Shown here piece after piece: positions 35,880 to 45,353 of a stretch of DNA of 61,312 nucleotides. The first letter of the stretch is position 1. Each line of letters starts with the position of its first letter. A program made the translations under genes and the position numbers. The DNA is from Anaerolineae bacterium. GTDB lineage: Bacteria; Chloroflexota; Anaerolineae; B4-G1; DUEL01. The DNA lies in NCBI GenBank assembly GCA_016931695.1, contig JAFGEI010000162.1:1-61312 (forward strand), written 5' to 3'. The notes beneath the pieces are model-generated. The model searched no databases and was not told the DNA's origin. It saw only the letters and a list, made by a program, of their open reading frames with translations.

Positions 35880-36355
35880 AACTGCACGATCTATGTCCCT
35901 CCGAGGGCAGCAAGAAATCCCGCAAGCGGGTTGGCCGGGGCATTGCTGCCGGGCAAGGCAAGACGGCCGGGCGGGGCATGAAGGGCCAGCGCGCGCGCAG
36001 CGGCGGCAGTCTTCCCCCTTACTTTGAGGGTGGACAATTGCCGCTGGTGCGCAAGCTCCCCTTTGTCCGCGGCGTCGGCTTCCGCGACCCATGGCGGGTC
36101 CACTTTACGCCGGTCAATATCGGCCGGCTAGAGCGGTTTCCTGATGGAAGTGTGGTGACACCCAAACAGCTGGCCCAGGCCGGGATCATCAAGCGGCCCG
36201 ACGAATTGGTGGCCATTCTGGGACGGGGCGAGCTGTCGCGCTCTTTGAAGGTCAAGGCACATCGGTTCTCTGCCAGCGCCCGGTCCAGTATTGAGGCAAA
36301 CGGCGGTGTGGTGGAAGAACTGGCTTGGCAGCGGGGCGGTCGGCGGACCCGCTAG
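35876..36355 (+). CDS. rplO: Large ribosomal subunit protein L15 (uL15)
   Basis: The 159-residue L15 is a late 50S assembly protein with an extended N-terminal tail. [20 protein letters not shown], then [19 protein letters not shown] and [17 protein letters not shown], are the conserved tail; the globular part ends [18 protein letters not shown]. The ATG overlaps rpmD. secY follows after 17 bp. Confidence 0.97.
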   Translation: MKLHDLCPSEGSKKSRKRVGRGIAAGQGKTAGRGMKGQRARSGGSLPPYFEGGQLPLVRKLPFVRGVGFRDPWRVHFTPVNIGRLERFPDGSVVTPKQLAQAGIIKRPDELVAILGRGELSRSLKVKAHRFSASARSSIEANGGVVEELAWQRGGRRTR

Positions 36356-36372
36356 AGACTTGGGAGAAGTTA

Positions 36373-37731
36373 ATGTTACAGGCTTTGCGTGATGCCCTCA
36401 GGCTGCCCGACCTGCGAAGGCGGATTTTTAATACGCTCTTGATCCTGGTGATCTTTCGAATTGCTGCACACGTACCGGTGCCCGGTATTGACCGGGTGGC
36501 GTTGCAACAGCTGGTGGGAGGGGTCGGTGGCGCAACCCAGTTCATCAATTTCCTCGACTTGTTATCTGGTGGGGCGCTGGCAAATTATTCGGTGTTGGCC
36601 AATGGGGTTTATCCCTACATCAATGCCACCATCATCATCCAGTTGCTGATCCCGGTCATCCCGGCGCTGCAGCGGATTCAGCAGGAGGAGGGAGAGGCCG
36701 GGCAGCGCAAGATCAATCAGTGGGCCTATTACCTTGCTGTGCCGATGGCCGCTTTGCAGGCTTGGGGACAGGCGCAGCTCTTTAACAGTGCGGCGGCGCA
36801 GCCAATCCTGCCGCGCTTTGGCTTCAGTTCCCCCGCCTATATCCTGCCGACGCTCTCGGTGCTGGTGTCGATGACGGCAGGGACGATGTTTGCGATCTGG
36901 CTTGGCGAGTTGATCAGCGAGCAGGGGGTTGGAAACGGCCTGTCGCTGATCATATTCGGCGGCATCGTGGCCCGTACCCCGGCCAATATCCAGCGTATCT
37001 ATATTGAGGCCGGTGGAGAAGTGGGTAGCACGCTGCGTAGTGTGCTGGCGGTGGTGCTGTTCCTGCTCATTACTGCGGCGACCATGTTTGTGATCGTCTA
37101 TTTCCAGGAGGGGCAGCGGCGCATCCAGGTGCAGTATGGCAAGCGGGTGCGCGGACGCCGCATGTATGGCGGCGGCAGCACCTACATCCCGCTGCGCGTC
37201 AATATGGCGGGAATGATCCCGCTCATCTTTGCCAGCTCGATCTTGACCCTGCCGGCGTTGCTGGCCCAGTTCTTTGTCCAATCCGAAAATGTGCGGGTTG
37301 CCGAGATTGCAACCAGTATGATGAACTTTTTTACCCCCGGCGGGGCGACAGAATGGTATGCCATAATGATCTATGCCGTGATTTATTTTGCAGCGGTCGT
37401 TGGCTTTACCTTCTTCTACACGTTTGTCCTGATCGAACAGCAGGACCTGGCCGGAGTGCTGCAACGGCAGGGCGGGTTTATTCCCGGCATTCGCCCGGGT
37501 AAAAAGACCGCCGATTACATCAACGGCGTCTATCGCCGCATCACCCTGGTCGGCGCCGTGTTCCTTGGCGGCGTGGCTGTTTTGCCTTACTTTACCCAGT
37601 TGATCCTCGAGACCCGGGTGTTGATCGTCCAGTCGACGGGGCTGCTCATCGTAGTGGGCGTCGTGGTGGACACGATGCGGCAATTGGAGGCACAGTTGCT
37701 GATGCGCCACTACGAGGGCTTTATCAAGTAA
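36373..37731 (+). CDS. secY: Preprotein translocase subunit SecY
   Basis: The 452-residue protein is the channel subunit of the Sec translocon in the cytoplasmic membrane. Ten membrane helices are predicted. LRRRIFNTLLILVIFRI opens the protein, VPGID and the plug-region segment FLDLLSGGALANYSV follow, and the cytoplasmic C4-C5 loops carry GQRRIQVQYGKRVRGRR and QGGFIPGIRPGK, which bind SecA and the ribosome. ATG 36373 follows GGGAGAAG; an upstream frame extension overlaps rplO and is not conserved. map follows 11 bp later; adk, usually between them, is missing. Confidence 0.97.
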   Translation: MLQALRDALRLPDLRRRIFNTLLILVIFRIAAHVPVPGIDRVALQQLVGGVGGATQFINFLDLLSGGALANYSVLANGVYPYINATIIIQLLIPVIPALQRIQQEEGEAGQRKINQWAYYLAVPMAALQAWGQAQLFNSAAAQPILPRFGFSSPAYILPTLSVLVSMTAGTMFAIWLGELISEQGVGNGLSLIIFGGIVARTPANIQRIYIEAGGEVGSTLRSVLAVVLFLLITAATMFVIVYFQEGQRRIQVQYGKRVRGRRMYGGGSTYIPLRVNMAGMIPLIFASSILTLPALLAQFFVQSENVRVAEIATSMMNFFTPGGATEWYAIMIYAVIYFAAVVGFTFFYTFVLIEQQDLAGVLQRQGGFIPGIRPGKKTADYINGVYRRITLVGAVFLGGVAVLPYFTQLILETRVLIVQSTGLLIVVGVVVDTMRQLEAQLLMRHYEGFIK

Positions 37732-37742
37732 CGCCAGGTCGG

Positions 37743-38504
37743 ATGATTCACATCAAGTCGGCGGAAGAAATTAACAAGATGCGCCGGGCGGGCCGGATCG
37801 TGGCCGAGGTGCTGGAGCGAATGAGGGAATGGGTGGTCCCCGGCGTCACCACCGGCGAACTGGATCGGCAGGCGGAAGAAGTGATCCGAGGCCATAACGC
37901 GATCCCCTCGTTCAAGGGGTATCCGCCCGGCAGCGTTTTCCCTTTTCCCGCCACGATCTGCGCTTCGGTCAACGACGAGTTGGTCCACGGTATCCCGGGG
38001 CCGCGGGTCCTTCAGGAAGGGGATATCGTCAGCATCGACGTGGGGGCTGTTCTGGATGGCTATCACGGCGACGCGGCGGTGACCTTGCCGGTCGGCGAGA
38101 TTCCAGAAGAGACCCAACGGCTGTTGCAGGTCGCCGAGGGGGCCTTTGCCGCCGGGATGGCCCAGGCGCGGTCGGGCCGCCGGGCCGGCGATATCTCGGC
38201 CGCCATCCAGAACTATGTGGAGCGGCGTGGCTACAACGTGGTGCGGGAGTATACCAGTCACGGCATCGGCCGGCAGATGCACGAGGAACCGCAAGTGCCC
38301 AATTTCGGCCGGGCCGGGCGGGGTGTTTTGCTGCGCGCGGGAATGGCCATTGCCTTGGAACCGATGGTCCTGGCGGGCGATTATCGCGTGCGGGTGTTGG
38401 ACGATCATTGGACAGTGGTGTCGGCGGATGGGCAATTGACCGCCCACTTTGAGAACACCATCTATATCCGTGACGGAGAAGCGGAAATTCTAACACAGTT
38501 GTGA
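37743..38504 (+). CDS. map: Methionine aminopeptidase, type I
   Basis: The 253-residue metalloprotease removes the initiator Met from nascent proteins. Metal ligands can be seen in order: Asp in SIDVGAVLDGYHGDAA (two Asp), His in SHGIGRQMHEEPQVPN, Glu in IALEPM and Glu in AHFENTIYI. The N-terminal His in DELVHGIPG is also kept. There is no SH3-like or zinc-finger N-terminal extension. It sits directly after secY and before rpmJ; infA, often next in this order, is absent. Confidence 0.97.
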   Translation: MIHIKSAEEINKMRRAGRIVAEVLERMREWVVPGVTTGELDRQAEEVIRGHNAIPSFKGYPPGSVFPFPATICASVNDELVHGIPGPRVLQEGDIVSIDVGAVLDGYHGDAAVTLPVGEIPEETQRLLQVAEGAFAAGMAQARSGRRAGDISAAIQNYVERRGYNVVREYTSHGIGRQMHEEPQVPNFGRAGRGVLLRAGMAIALEPMVLAGDYRVRVLDDHWTVVSADGQLTAHFENTIYIRDGEAEILTQL

Positions 38505-38537
38505 TCTGGAGCGGTGGAAAAGTAGGGAGAAAATGAA

Positions 38538-38651
38538 ATGAGAGTATCACCGTCTGTCAAGCGACGATGTCCAAAATGCAAGATCATTCGGCGGCGCGGC
38601 GTGGTCCGGGTGATCTGTAACAACCCCAAGCACAAGCAGCGCCAGGGGTAG
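38538..38651 (+). CDS. rpmJ: Large ribosomal subunit protein L36, zinc form (bL36)
   Basis: The 37-residue L36 is encoded between map and rpsM. It starts [19 protein letters not shown] and ends [13 protein letters not shown]. Cys11, Cys14, Cys27 and His32 form the zinc site of the C+ type. An out-of-frame ATG five bases earlier stops after two codons. GTAGGGAGA provides the ribosome site. Confidence 0.95.
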   Translation: MRVSPSVKRRCPKCKIIRRRGVVRVICNNPKHKQRQG

Positions 38652-38698
38652 TTGTGGCCCGTATGGGTTTTGCCAAGCATGGCTGACTGGAGGGAAAG

Positions 38699-39088
38699 AT
38701 GGCACGTATCTCAGGGGTAGACCTACCCCGCAGTAAACGGGTGGAGATTGGCCTGACCTACATCTATGGGATTGGCCGCATGCTCAGCAACGAGATCCTG
38801 CGCAAGGTTGACATCGACCCCAACACGCGGGTGCGAGATTTGACCGAGGCCGAGGTCTCGCGGCTGAGAGAAGTTATCGATCGTGAGTGTCGTGTGGAAG
38901 GCGACCTGCGGCGCGAGGTTCAGATGAACATCAAGCGCCTGATGGAGATCGGTTGTTACCGGGGAATCCGTCATCGCCAGAACCTGCCAGTATATGGCCA
39001 GCGCACGCGGACCAATGCGCGGACCAAGCGCGGGCCGCGGAAGACGGTTCCTGGTCGTGGCCGGCGCCGGGGAATGAAGAAGAAGTAG
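38699..39088 (+). CDS. rpsM: Small ribosomal subunit protein S13 (uS13)
   Basis: The 129-residue S13 sits at the top of the 30S head and contacts P-site tRNA through its tail. [20 protein letters not shown] and [20 protein letters not shown] are signature segments, and the Arg/Lys-rich tail ends RRRGMKKK. Although S13 often starts with infA upstream, none is present. GGAGGGAAAG precedes the ATG. Confidence 0.98.
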   Translation: MARISGVDLPRSKRVEIGLTYIYGIGRMLSNEILRKVDIDPNTRVRDLTEAEVSRLREVIDRECRVEGDLRREVQMNIKRLMEIGCYRGIRHRQNLPVYGQRTRTNARTKRGPRKTVPGRGRRRGMKKK

Positions 39089-39113
39089 TAGTAGTAGAGC
39101 GGACGGAGGATAT

Positions 39114-39512
39114 ATGTCGCGAGGTCAGAGATCACGACGGCGGACGACGCGCCGGGTAAAGCGCAATGTTCCGGTTGGAAATGTCCATATTCATGCGACT
39201 TTTAATAATACGATCATCACGATGACTGACCCCAATGGCAATGCCATCAACTGGGCCAGCGCCGGATCGGTGGGTTTCAAGGGCTCACGGAAGAGCACTC
39301 CCTTTGCGGCGCGCCAGGCGGCGCAAAAAGCGGCAAAGGATGCCCGGGATAATGGGATGCACGAAGCGCACGTCTTTGTCAAGGGGCCTGGGCCTGGCCG
39401 AGAAGCGGCCATCCGTGCCCTTCAGTCAGCCGGGTTGCGGATCCTGTCGATTACTGACGTGACGCCCATTCCGCACAATGGCTGCCGGCCTCCCAAAAAG
39501 CGCCGGGTGTAG
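39114..39512 (+). CDS. rpsK: Small ribosomal subunit protein S11 (uS11)
   Basis: The 132-residue S11 lies on the 30S platform near the E site. [40 protein letters not shown] and [16 protein letters not shown] are canonical, and the end KPPKKRRV-like (CRPPKKRRV) binds the Shine-Dalgarno helix area. GGAGGATAT precedes the ATG. Confidence 0.98.
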   Translation: MSRGQRSRRRTTRRVKRNVPVGNVHIHATFNNTIITMTDPNGNAINWASAGSVGFKGSRKSTPFAARQAAQKAAKDARDNGMHEAHVFVKGPGPGREAAIRALQSAGLRILSITDVTPIPHNGCRPPKKRRV

Positions 39513-39529
39513 CGTCTCGAGGAGGGAGA

Positions 39530-40168
39530 ATGGCGAGATATAGAGGTCCTGTTTGTAAGCTGTGCCGTCTGGAGCGGCAAAAGCTGTTCTTGAAGGGGGA
39601 GCGCTGTTATTCCCCCAAGTGCGCGATGGAACGGCGCGATTATCCGCCCGGAGAGCATGGGCAGTTGGCGCGCTTTCGCCGCCGGCGCCCTTCTGACTAT
39701 TACCTGCAGTTGCGGGAGAAGCAAAAAGTCCGCAACGTTTACGGCGTGTTGGAGCGCCAGTTCCGCCGCTATTTCCGGATGGCGGAACGGATGCCCGGTC
39801 TCACAGGGGAAAACTTGCTGATCCTGTTAGAACGGCGTCTGGACAATGTGGTCTATCGTCTGGGGTTTGCCGATTCTCGTGCCCAGGCGCGGCAGCTGGT
39901 GCAGCACGGCCACTTTGTTGTCAACAATCGCCGCACAACGATTCCCTCCTACTTGATCCGGGAAGGGGATATCATCGCCGTCCGAGAGGGAAGCCAAAAG
40001 CGGACTTATTTTAAGAATCGAGCCGAGATGTTGGATGCTCAACATCCTCCGCACTGGTTGAGCCTTGACCCTGGCACGCTGTCGGCGCGGGTGGTTGGCA
40101 AACCTCGGCGAGAGGATGTGGATATTCCCTTTGAAGAGGGATTGGTCGTCGGTTACTATTCGCGATAA
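39530..40168 (+). CDS. rpsD: Small ribosomal subunit protein S4, zinc type (uS4)
   Basis: The 212-residue S4 starts 16S 5'-domain assembly and, in E. coli, represses the alpha operon. The N-terminus has the four Cys of the C+ form: [10 protein letters not shown] then [21 protein letters not shown] and [20 protein letters not shown], the S4 RNA-binding domain with [18 protein letters not shown], identify it. GGAGGGAGA precedes the ATG. rpoA follows 38 bp later. Confidence 0.98.
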   Translation: MARYRGPVCKLCRLERQKLFLKGERCYSPKCAMERRDYPPGEHGQLARFRRRRPSDYYLQLREKQKVRNVYGVLERQFRRYFRMAERMPGLTGENLLILLERRLDNVVYRLGFADSRAQARQLVQHGHFVVNNRRTTIPSYLIREGDIIAVREGSQKRTYFKNRAEMLDAQHPPHWLSLDPGTLSARVVGKPRREDVDIPFEEGLVVGYYSR

Positions 40169-40206
40169 GTCGTTCCAGCGTCGAGCTGAACGGAGGGAGG
40201 GCGAGG

Positions 40207-41148
40207 TTGTTCACACCGGTTCTACCCAAGATCGAAATGGAGGCAATTTCGCAGCAGTATGGCCGCTTTGTGATTGGCCCGCTGGAAAGTGGGTACGGTG
40301 TCACGCTGGGGAATGCCCTGCGCCGTGTGTTGCTGTCTTCACTGCCCGGCGCGGCAATTACCTCGATCCGCATCCTGGACGTGTCGCACGAGTTTGCGAC
40401 CATCCCTTATGTGCGTGAGGATGTGCTCCAGATCATTATGCAGGTGAAGCGCTTGCGCTTAAAGATGGAAGGGGACGGCCCGATGCGGATGATGCTGGAA
40501 GCGCGGGGAGAAGGCACGATCACTGCCGGTGACATCCACGCCCCGCCCGAGATTGAAATTCTGAATCCGGATCTCTATCTTTTTGCCACCGATTCTCCAG
40601 AGGCCCGCGTGGAGATCGAGTTCACCGTTGGCTGGGGCCGGGGATATTCCCCGGCTGAGGAGCGGGAGAACCTGGCAATTGGCGAGTTGCCGGTGGATGC
40701 CATTTTCAGTCCTATTCGCCGGGTGGCGTTCGATGTCGAGCGGACCCGCGTGGGGCAGATGACGAACTATGACCGGCTCACGATGGACATCTGGGTCGAC
40801 GGGCGGATCAGCCCGATGGATTCTCTGAAAGAAGCAGCTCGGACTCTGGTCACACATCTGCGGCTGATCGCCGGGATCACTGAAGAGCCCGAGATGGAGC
40901 AAGATCAAGAGCGCGGTTTGCCCAGCCGGGTCTATGATACACCGATTGAAGATTTGGAGCTGAGCGTGCGCGTCTTTAACGCCTTGAAGCGTGCCGGGAT
41001 GTCCAAAACTGGCGAGGTGTTGGACATGCTGACCAAGGGTGATGAGGCAATTCTCACGATCCGCAACTTTGGTGAGAAATCGCTGCAGGAGCTGAAGGAA
41101 AAGCTTTTGGAAGCGGGCTATGCTGAATATCTTGAGGATGACCTGTAG
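40207..41148 (+). CDS. rpoA: DNA-directed RNA polymerase subunit alpha
   Basis: The 313-residue alpha subunit dimerises to nucleate polymerase assembly. The N-terminal domain shows GRFVIGPLESGYGVTLGNALRR-type residues (YGVTLGNALRRVLLSS) and LIAGI; the C-terminal domain at about 235-313 has DLELSVRVFNALKRAG with the DNA-binding Arg and LTIRNFGEKSLQELKEKL, which contact UP elements and activators. The TTG start at 40207 follows GGAGGGAGG and matches the family start before PKIE. Confidence 0.97.
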   Translation: MFTPVLPKIEMEAISQQYGRFVIGPLESGYGVTLGNALRRVLLSSLPGAAITSIRILDVSHEFATIPYVREDVLQIIMQVKRLRLKMEGDGPMRMMLEARGEGTITAGDIHAPPEIEILNPDLYLFATDSPEARVEIEFTVGWGRGYSPAEERENLAIGELPVDAIFSPIRRVAFDVERTRVGQMTNYDRLTMDIWVDGRISPMDSLKEAARTLVTHLRLIAGITEEPEMEQDQERGLPSRVYDTPIEDLELSVRVFNALKRAGMSKTGEVLDMLTKGDEAILTIRNFGEKSLQELKEKLLEAGYAEYLEDDL

Positions 41149-41179
41149 GTAGGAGGCATCCATTGTTGGAGGTGCGTCG

Positions 41180-41593
41180 ATGCGACATCGTGTCGCTGGC
41201 AAAAAGCTAAATCGCTCCGTTGGTCACCGCCGGGCGTTGGTGCGGAACATGACCTCGGCGCTGATCTACCATGGCCGCATCAAGACCACGGAGGCCAAGG
41301 CCCGGGTGGTGCGGCGGCATGCCGAAAAGTTGATCACCCTGGCCAAACGGGGATTGCAGGCCGGGGAAGAGAATGTAAGCAGTGGCGTCCATGCCCGCCG
41401 CGTAGCCAGCGGTCGAATCAACCGCTGGATGCATGATACTGAGGGCGAGCGGGTGGACCTGTTGAAAAAGCTCTTTGACGAGATTGCGCCCCGCTATGCA
41501 GAGCGGAAGGGCGGGTATACCCGCATCGTCAAGTTGGGGCCGCGCCAGGGGGATGCCGCCCCGATGGCGGTGTTGGAGTTAGTGGAGGAATAG
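41180..41593 (+). CDS. rplQ: Large ribosomal subunit protein L17 (bL17)
   Basis: The 137-residue L17 lies near the tunnel exit. MRHRVAGKKLNRSVGHRRAL and RNMTSALIYHGRIKTTEAKA are the signature. The C-terminal region DEIAPRYAERKGGYTRIVKL with GDAAPMAVLELVE is typical of the longer form. It directly follows rpoA, as in most alpha operons. Confidence 0.98.
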   Translation: MRHRVAGKKLNRSVGHRRALVRNMTSALIYHGRIKTTEAKARVVRRHAEKLITLAKRGLQAGEENVSSGVHARRVASGRINRWMHDTEGERVDLLKKLFDEIAPRYAERKGGYTRIVKLGPRQGDAAPMAVLELVEE

Positions 41594-41623
41594 CGGCCGA
41601 TTCCATCGCGCCAGGGACGTCGA

Positions 41624-42370
41624 ATGCGCGTACGGGCGATTGTCGCCTACGAAGGGACGGATTATCACGGCTTTCAACGGCAGGCGATTGAGCCCACTGT
41701 GCAGGGGGTTCTGGAATCCGCCCTGGCCCAGGTGACTCGGCAGCAGCCACCTGTCTTGGCCGCCGGGAGAACAGATGCAGGGGTGCATGCCGAGGGGCAG
41801 GTCATTGCCTTTGACGTCGAGTGGCGGCATTCGCTGGAGGCGCTGCAGCGAGCTTTGAACGCTGTGCTGCCCCGCGACGTAGCGGTATGGAAAACCGAAC
41901 AGGCTGCAGCGACATTCAACCCGCGCTTTGACGCGCACAGTCGCTGCTACCGCTACACGATTTACAACGCGCCGGTTCGTTCGCCGTTGGCCCGTCGGAC
42001 CAGTTTGCATGTTCCCCGGCCTTTGGACCGGCAGGCGATGCAGGAGGCCAGTCGTTGTCTGGTGGGGCGGCAAGATTTTGCTGCCTTTGGCCGCCCGCCG
42101 CAAGGTGAGAATTCGCTCCGCCGCGTGCTGCGGGCGGAATGGAGCGGCGAGTTGCCGTGGCTGTACTTTGATATTGAAGCGGATGCCTTTCTCTACCGCA
42201 TGGTGCGCAGCCTGGTGGGGACGCTGCTGCAGGTAGGATGGGGCAAGATAACAGTGGAGGACTTGGCCCGGATATTGGCCTCTCGGGATCGGGAATGTGC
42301 TGGGCCCACAGCACCGCCGCGAGGCCTGTGCCTGGTCCGCGTAAATTATAAAGCAGGTAATTGCTCTTGA
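41624..42370 (+). CDS. truA: tRNA pseudouridine(38-40) synthase TruA
   Basis: The 248-residue enzyme converts uridines 38-40 of the tRNA anticodon arm to pseudouridine. The catalytic Asp51 lies in [34 protein letters not shown] and [19 protein letters not shown] are family motifs. It sits between rplQ and rplM, the common position. The ATG at 41624 has no strong ribosome site. Confidence 0.96.
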   Translation: MRVRAIVAYEGTDYHGFQRQAIEPTVQGVLESALAQVTRQQPPVLAAGRTDAGVHAEGQVIAFDVEWRHSLEALQRALNAVLPRDVAVWKTEQAAATFNPRFDAHSRCYRYTIYNAPVRSPLARRTSLHVPRPLDRQAMQEASRCLVGRQDFAAFGRPPQGENSLRRVLRAEWSGELPWLYFDIEADAFLYRMVRSLVGTLLQVGWGKITVEDLARILASRDRECAGPTAPPRGLCLVRVNYKAGNCS

Positions 42371-42383
42371 GGAGTGTGACAGA

Positions 42384-42812
42384 GTGAAAACTTATGTGAC
42401 CAAGCCAGGCGATGTGAAACAAGAGTGGTTTGTCGTCGATGCTGAGGGCAAGACCCTGGGGCGTCTGGCGACCCAGATCGCGGCCCGCCTGCGCGGCAAG
42501 CACAAGCCGAATTATTCTCCGTCCGTTGACGTCGGTGACTATATCGTTGTTATCAATGCCGCCAAGGTCCACGTCACTGGCCGGAAGATGGACCAAAAGA
42601 TGTACTATCGTCACTCGGGCTATCCTGGAGGCTTGAAGGAGATCAGCCTGCGGGACCAGTTGGCCAAGCATCCGACGCGGGTGGTTGAACATGCCGTGCG
42701 GGGGATGCTGCCCAAGAACCGGCTCGGGCGGCGGATGATGAGCAAGCTAAAGGTCTATGCTGGGCCTGATCATCCACATCAGGCGCAGCAGCCGACTCTG
42801 CTGGAATTGTAA
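42384..42812 (+). CDS. rplM: Large ribosomal subunit protein L13 (uL13)
   Basis: The 142-residue L13 is an early 50S assembly protein. [23 protein letters not shown] and [20 protein letters not shown] (in parts) and [20 protein letters not shown] are canonical. The GTG start at 42384 follows TGAGGAGTG. It is paired with rpsI, 17 bp downstream, as in almost all bacteria. Confidence 0.98.
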   Translation: MKTYVTKPGDVKQEWFVVDAEGKTLGRLATQIAARLRGKHKPNYSPSVDVGDYIVVINAAKVHVTGRKMDQKMYYRHSGYPGGLKEISLRDQLAKHPTRVVEHAVRGMLPKNRLGRRMMSKLKVYAGPDHPHQAQQPTLLEL

Positions 42813-42829
42813 CGAGGAGTTGAACCGGG

Positions 42830-43228
42830 ATGGCAGAACAGCAATATTATGAAGGCGTTGGACGGCGCAAGGCAGCCACTGCGCGCGTACGGATCTATAC
42901 TGAGGGCGAGGGCGGGATCTTGGTCAACGATCGTCCCTTGCAAGAGTATTTTGTGCGCGGTGTGGACGTCAGGCACTTGATGGACCCGCTAAAGGCAGCG
43001 GGGTTGGATGGGCGCTTGACGATTTCGGTCAAGGTCGAGGGGGGCGGCATCGCCGGTCAGGCTGGAGCTGTGCAGCTGGGTATTGCCCGCGCTCTGCTCA
43101 AGATGGACCCTCACCTGCGGCCAGTGCTGCGCAAAGGGGGCTTTTTGACCCGTGATGCACGGGTCAAGGAGCGCAAAAAGCCGGGTCTGAAGCGGGCCCG
43201 CAAGGCGCCGCAGTACACCAAGCGGTAA
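42830..43228 (+). CDS. rpsI: Small ribosomal subunit protein S9 (uS9)
   Basis: The 132-residue S9 ends in a tail that touches P-site tRNA; here it reads KAPQYTKR, close to the usual QFSKR. YEGVGRRKAATARVRIY and GGGIAGQAGAVQLGIARAL are conserved. It closes the long ribosomal-protein series and is followed by a strong terminator 18 bp later. Confidence 0.98.
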   Translation: MAEQQYYEGVGRRKAATARVRIYTEGEGGILVNDRPLQEYFVRGVDVRHLMDPLKAAGLDGRLTISVKVEGGGIAGQAGAVQLGIARALLKMDPHLRPVLRKGGFLTRDARVKERKKPGLKRARKAPQYTKR

Positions 43229-43246
43229 ACGATCTGCAGCGGACGA

Positions 43247-43283
43247 GGGCGAAGGAGAGGCATCCTTCGCCCCTTCTGTTTTA
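43247..43283 (+). terminator. Intrinsic terminator after rpsI
   Basis: GGGCGAAGGA (43247-43256) pairs perfectly with TCCTTCGCCC (43263-43272) across a 6-nt loop, followed by CTTCTGTTTTAT. It marks the end of the ribosomal-protein cluster. Confidence 0.82.
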
Positions 43284-43349
43284 TAGCGGTGACGCCGAAA
43301 ACAGGTGAGAACAGTTGGCAAATTGAGCGGGCTGGATGAGGAGGGGAGA

Positions 43350-45188
43350 ATGGCCAAATTTGACCGCATACCCCGTTGGGATTTGAGCGGAATTTTTCCT
43401 GGCTTGGAATCCGCCGAGTTTGCCCAGGCGATGGCGAAATTAAAGGCTGCCCTGGATGAACTGGAGCGCTACATCGCTGCGCACCAGATTGCCCAGTCAG
43501 GGCAGAGACCGGACAGCATGGCCGAATTGATCGAGACGGTCGAGGGCTATCTGGCGCGGATGAATGCTGTCGAAATGTTGTACAGCACCTTGTGGCACTA
43601 TGCCTATGGCCATGTCACCACCGATTCGTACAGCGCCCCGGCCAAGCGGGCCATGTCCGAGGTGCAAGTGTTGGGGGCGCGGATTGAGAGCCAGGCGGTG
43701 TTGTTCTGCGGCTGGATGGGCGTTGTCACAGAGGACCCCGGCGTGCTGCCTGCTCTGCTCGAAGGGGAGGGATTGGCGCGCGAGCATGCGTTCTATCTGC
43801 GAGAAACGGCGGAGCAGAGCCGCTACCTGATGAGCGGCGCGGAAGAGTCGCTGGCCTCGGAGCTGGCGTTGAGCGGCGCCAAGGCCTGGCAAAGCCTCCA
43901 GGGGGTGATCACTTCTCAGCTCAAGATTCCCTTTGAGCAAGATGGGGAGGTCCGGGAACTGCCCTTTACCGTCTTGCTCAACCTGCGCACCCATCCCGAC
44001 GGCGAGGTGCGCCGCCGGGCTTACAAGGCCGAGCTGCAGGCCTGGAAAAGGGTGCAGGAACCGCTGGCTGCCTGTCTCAACGGCGTAAAGGGCGCGGTGA
44101 CGACCCTCTACCGGCGGCGCGGTCGTACGGATGCCTTGCACGAGGCATTGGACCTCGCGCGCATCGATCGCGAGACCCTGGAAGCAATGCTGGGCGCCAT
44201 GCGCGAGGCTTTTCCCCAGTTTTGTCGCTACTGGCAGGCCAAGGCCGGGCGGCTGGGAAAAGAGCAGCTGGCCTGGTGGGACCTCTGGGCGCCGGTAGGG
44301 GAGGCCGAGCGGCGGTATACCTTTGTCGAGGCGCGGGATTTTATCCTGGCCCAGTTTGCGGCCTTTTCCGACCGTCTTGTCGCTTTTGCCCGCCGCGCAT
44401 TTGACCAGCATTGGATCGACGCCGAGCCGCGCGACGGCAAGCGGGGTGGGGCCTTTTGCATGGAGGTCCTGTTGCGAGAAGAGTCGCGCATCCTCTGCAA
44501 CTTTGACGGCTCGTTGGACGCGGTGATGACCATCGCGCACGAGCTGGGTCACGGCTATCACAACGAATGCCTGCGGGGCAAGACGGCGCTGCAGCGCCAG
44601 ACCCCAATGACGCTTGCTGAAACAGCGTCGACGTTTTGCCAGACCATTATTGCCGATGCCGCTCTGGAGCAGGCCGCCAGTCCAGGCGAGGAGTTGGTGA
44701 TTCTCGAATCGTTTCTCCTCGACGCGTCTCAGGCCATCGTCGACATCTACTCCCGCTACATCTTTGAGAAAAAAGTTTTCGAGCGGCGGGCCGGGGCCGA
44801 ATTGTCGGCCGACGAGTTGTGCGAGATCATGACCCGCTGCCAGCAGGAGGCCTATGGGGCGGGGGTGGACCCGCGCTATCTGCATCCATACATGTGGACG
44901 TGGAAGCCGCATTACTACCGCCCGGCCCTGTCGTTCTACAACTTTCCCTACGCTTTTGGCTTATTGTTCAGCCTGGGGTTATACCGGGTCTATCGGGAGC
45001 GGGGGGGCGAATTTTTGGCGCAATACGACGCCCTGCTGCGCGACACGGGGGAGGCCAGGCCCGCTGACCTGGCAGCCCGATTCGGATTTGACCTGCGTCA
45101 ACCCGACTTTTGGCGCCAGAGCTTGCAGGTGGTCGAAAAGCGGGTGGAGCAGTACCAGGCGCTCCAGGTGCTGCGACTCCGACAATAG
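43350..45188 (+). CDS. M3-family oligoendopeptidase (PepF-like)
   Basis: The 612-residue cytoplasmic zinc peptidase of family M3 degrades short peptides. The active site is AHELGHGYHNE, with zinc ligands His397 and His401 and catalytic Glu398. A third ligand is expected in TLAETASTFCQT about 28 residues later. WDLSGIFPGLES near the start and FYNFPYAFGLLFSLGLY with RVYRE near the end are PepF-like. The ATG at 43350 after GAGGAGGGG is chosen over an upstream start at 43305, since AKFDRIPRWDLS begins the family-like region. It follows the rpsI terminator and is probably a separate unit. Confidence 0.93.
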   Translation: MAKFDRIPRWDLSGIFPGLESAEFAQAMAKLKAALDELERYIAAHQIAQSGQRPDSMAELIETVEGYLARMNAVEMLYSTLWHYAYGHVTTDSYSAPAKRAMSEVQVLGARIESQAVLFCGWMGVVTEDPGVLPALLEGEGLAREHAFYLRETAEQSRYLMSGAEESLASELALSGAKAWQSLQGVITSQLKIPFEQDGEVRELPFTVLLNLRTHPDGEVRRRAYKAELQAWKRVQEPLAACLNGVKGAVTTLYRRRGRTDALHEALDLARIDRETLEAMLGAMREAFPQFCRYWQAKAGRLGKEQLAWWDLWAPVGEAERRYTFVEARDFILAQFAAFSDRLVAFARRAFDQHWIDAEPRDGKRGGAFCMEVLLREESRILCNFDGSLDAVMTIAHELGHGYHNECLRGKTALQRQTPMTLAETASTFCQTIIADAALEQAASPGEELVILESFLLDASQAIVDIYSRYIFEKKVFERRAGAELSADELCEIMTRCQQEAYGAGVDPRYLHPYMWTWKPHYYRPALSFYNFPYAFGLLFSLGLYRVYRERGGEFLAQYDALLRDTGEARPADLAARFGFDLRQPDFWRQSLQVVEKRVEQYQALQVLRLRQ

Positions 45189-45217
45189 CCGCCCACCTGA
45201 ATGTCATGCCCGCGAAT

Positions 45218-45233
45218 CCCCGCCTTCGCGGGG
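45218..45233. repeat. GC-rich hairpin between convergent genes
   Basis: CCCCGC (45218-45223), loop CTTC, GCGGGG (45228-45233), flanked by CCCGCG and CGGGCGCGGG that can extend the fold. It lies in the 165-bp gap between the oligopeptidase gene and the convergent rubrerythrin-like gene. It could be a REP-like element or a bidirectional terminator lacking T runs; no other copy is in the window. Confidence 0.35.
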
Positions 45234-45353
45234 ACGGGCGCGGGGGTGACCGGCTATGCTAGAGCGGCGCCCATTTTTTGGTGGTGGCCCTCCGCGCCGT
45301 GGCAACTGTTGCGAAAACTGCTTTGTTAGCACGCTGCAAGCGTGACCGGCAAG

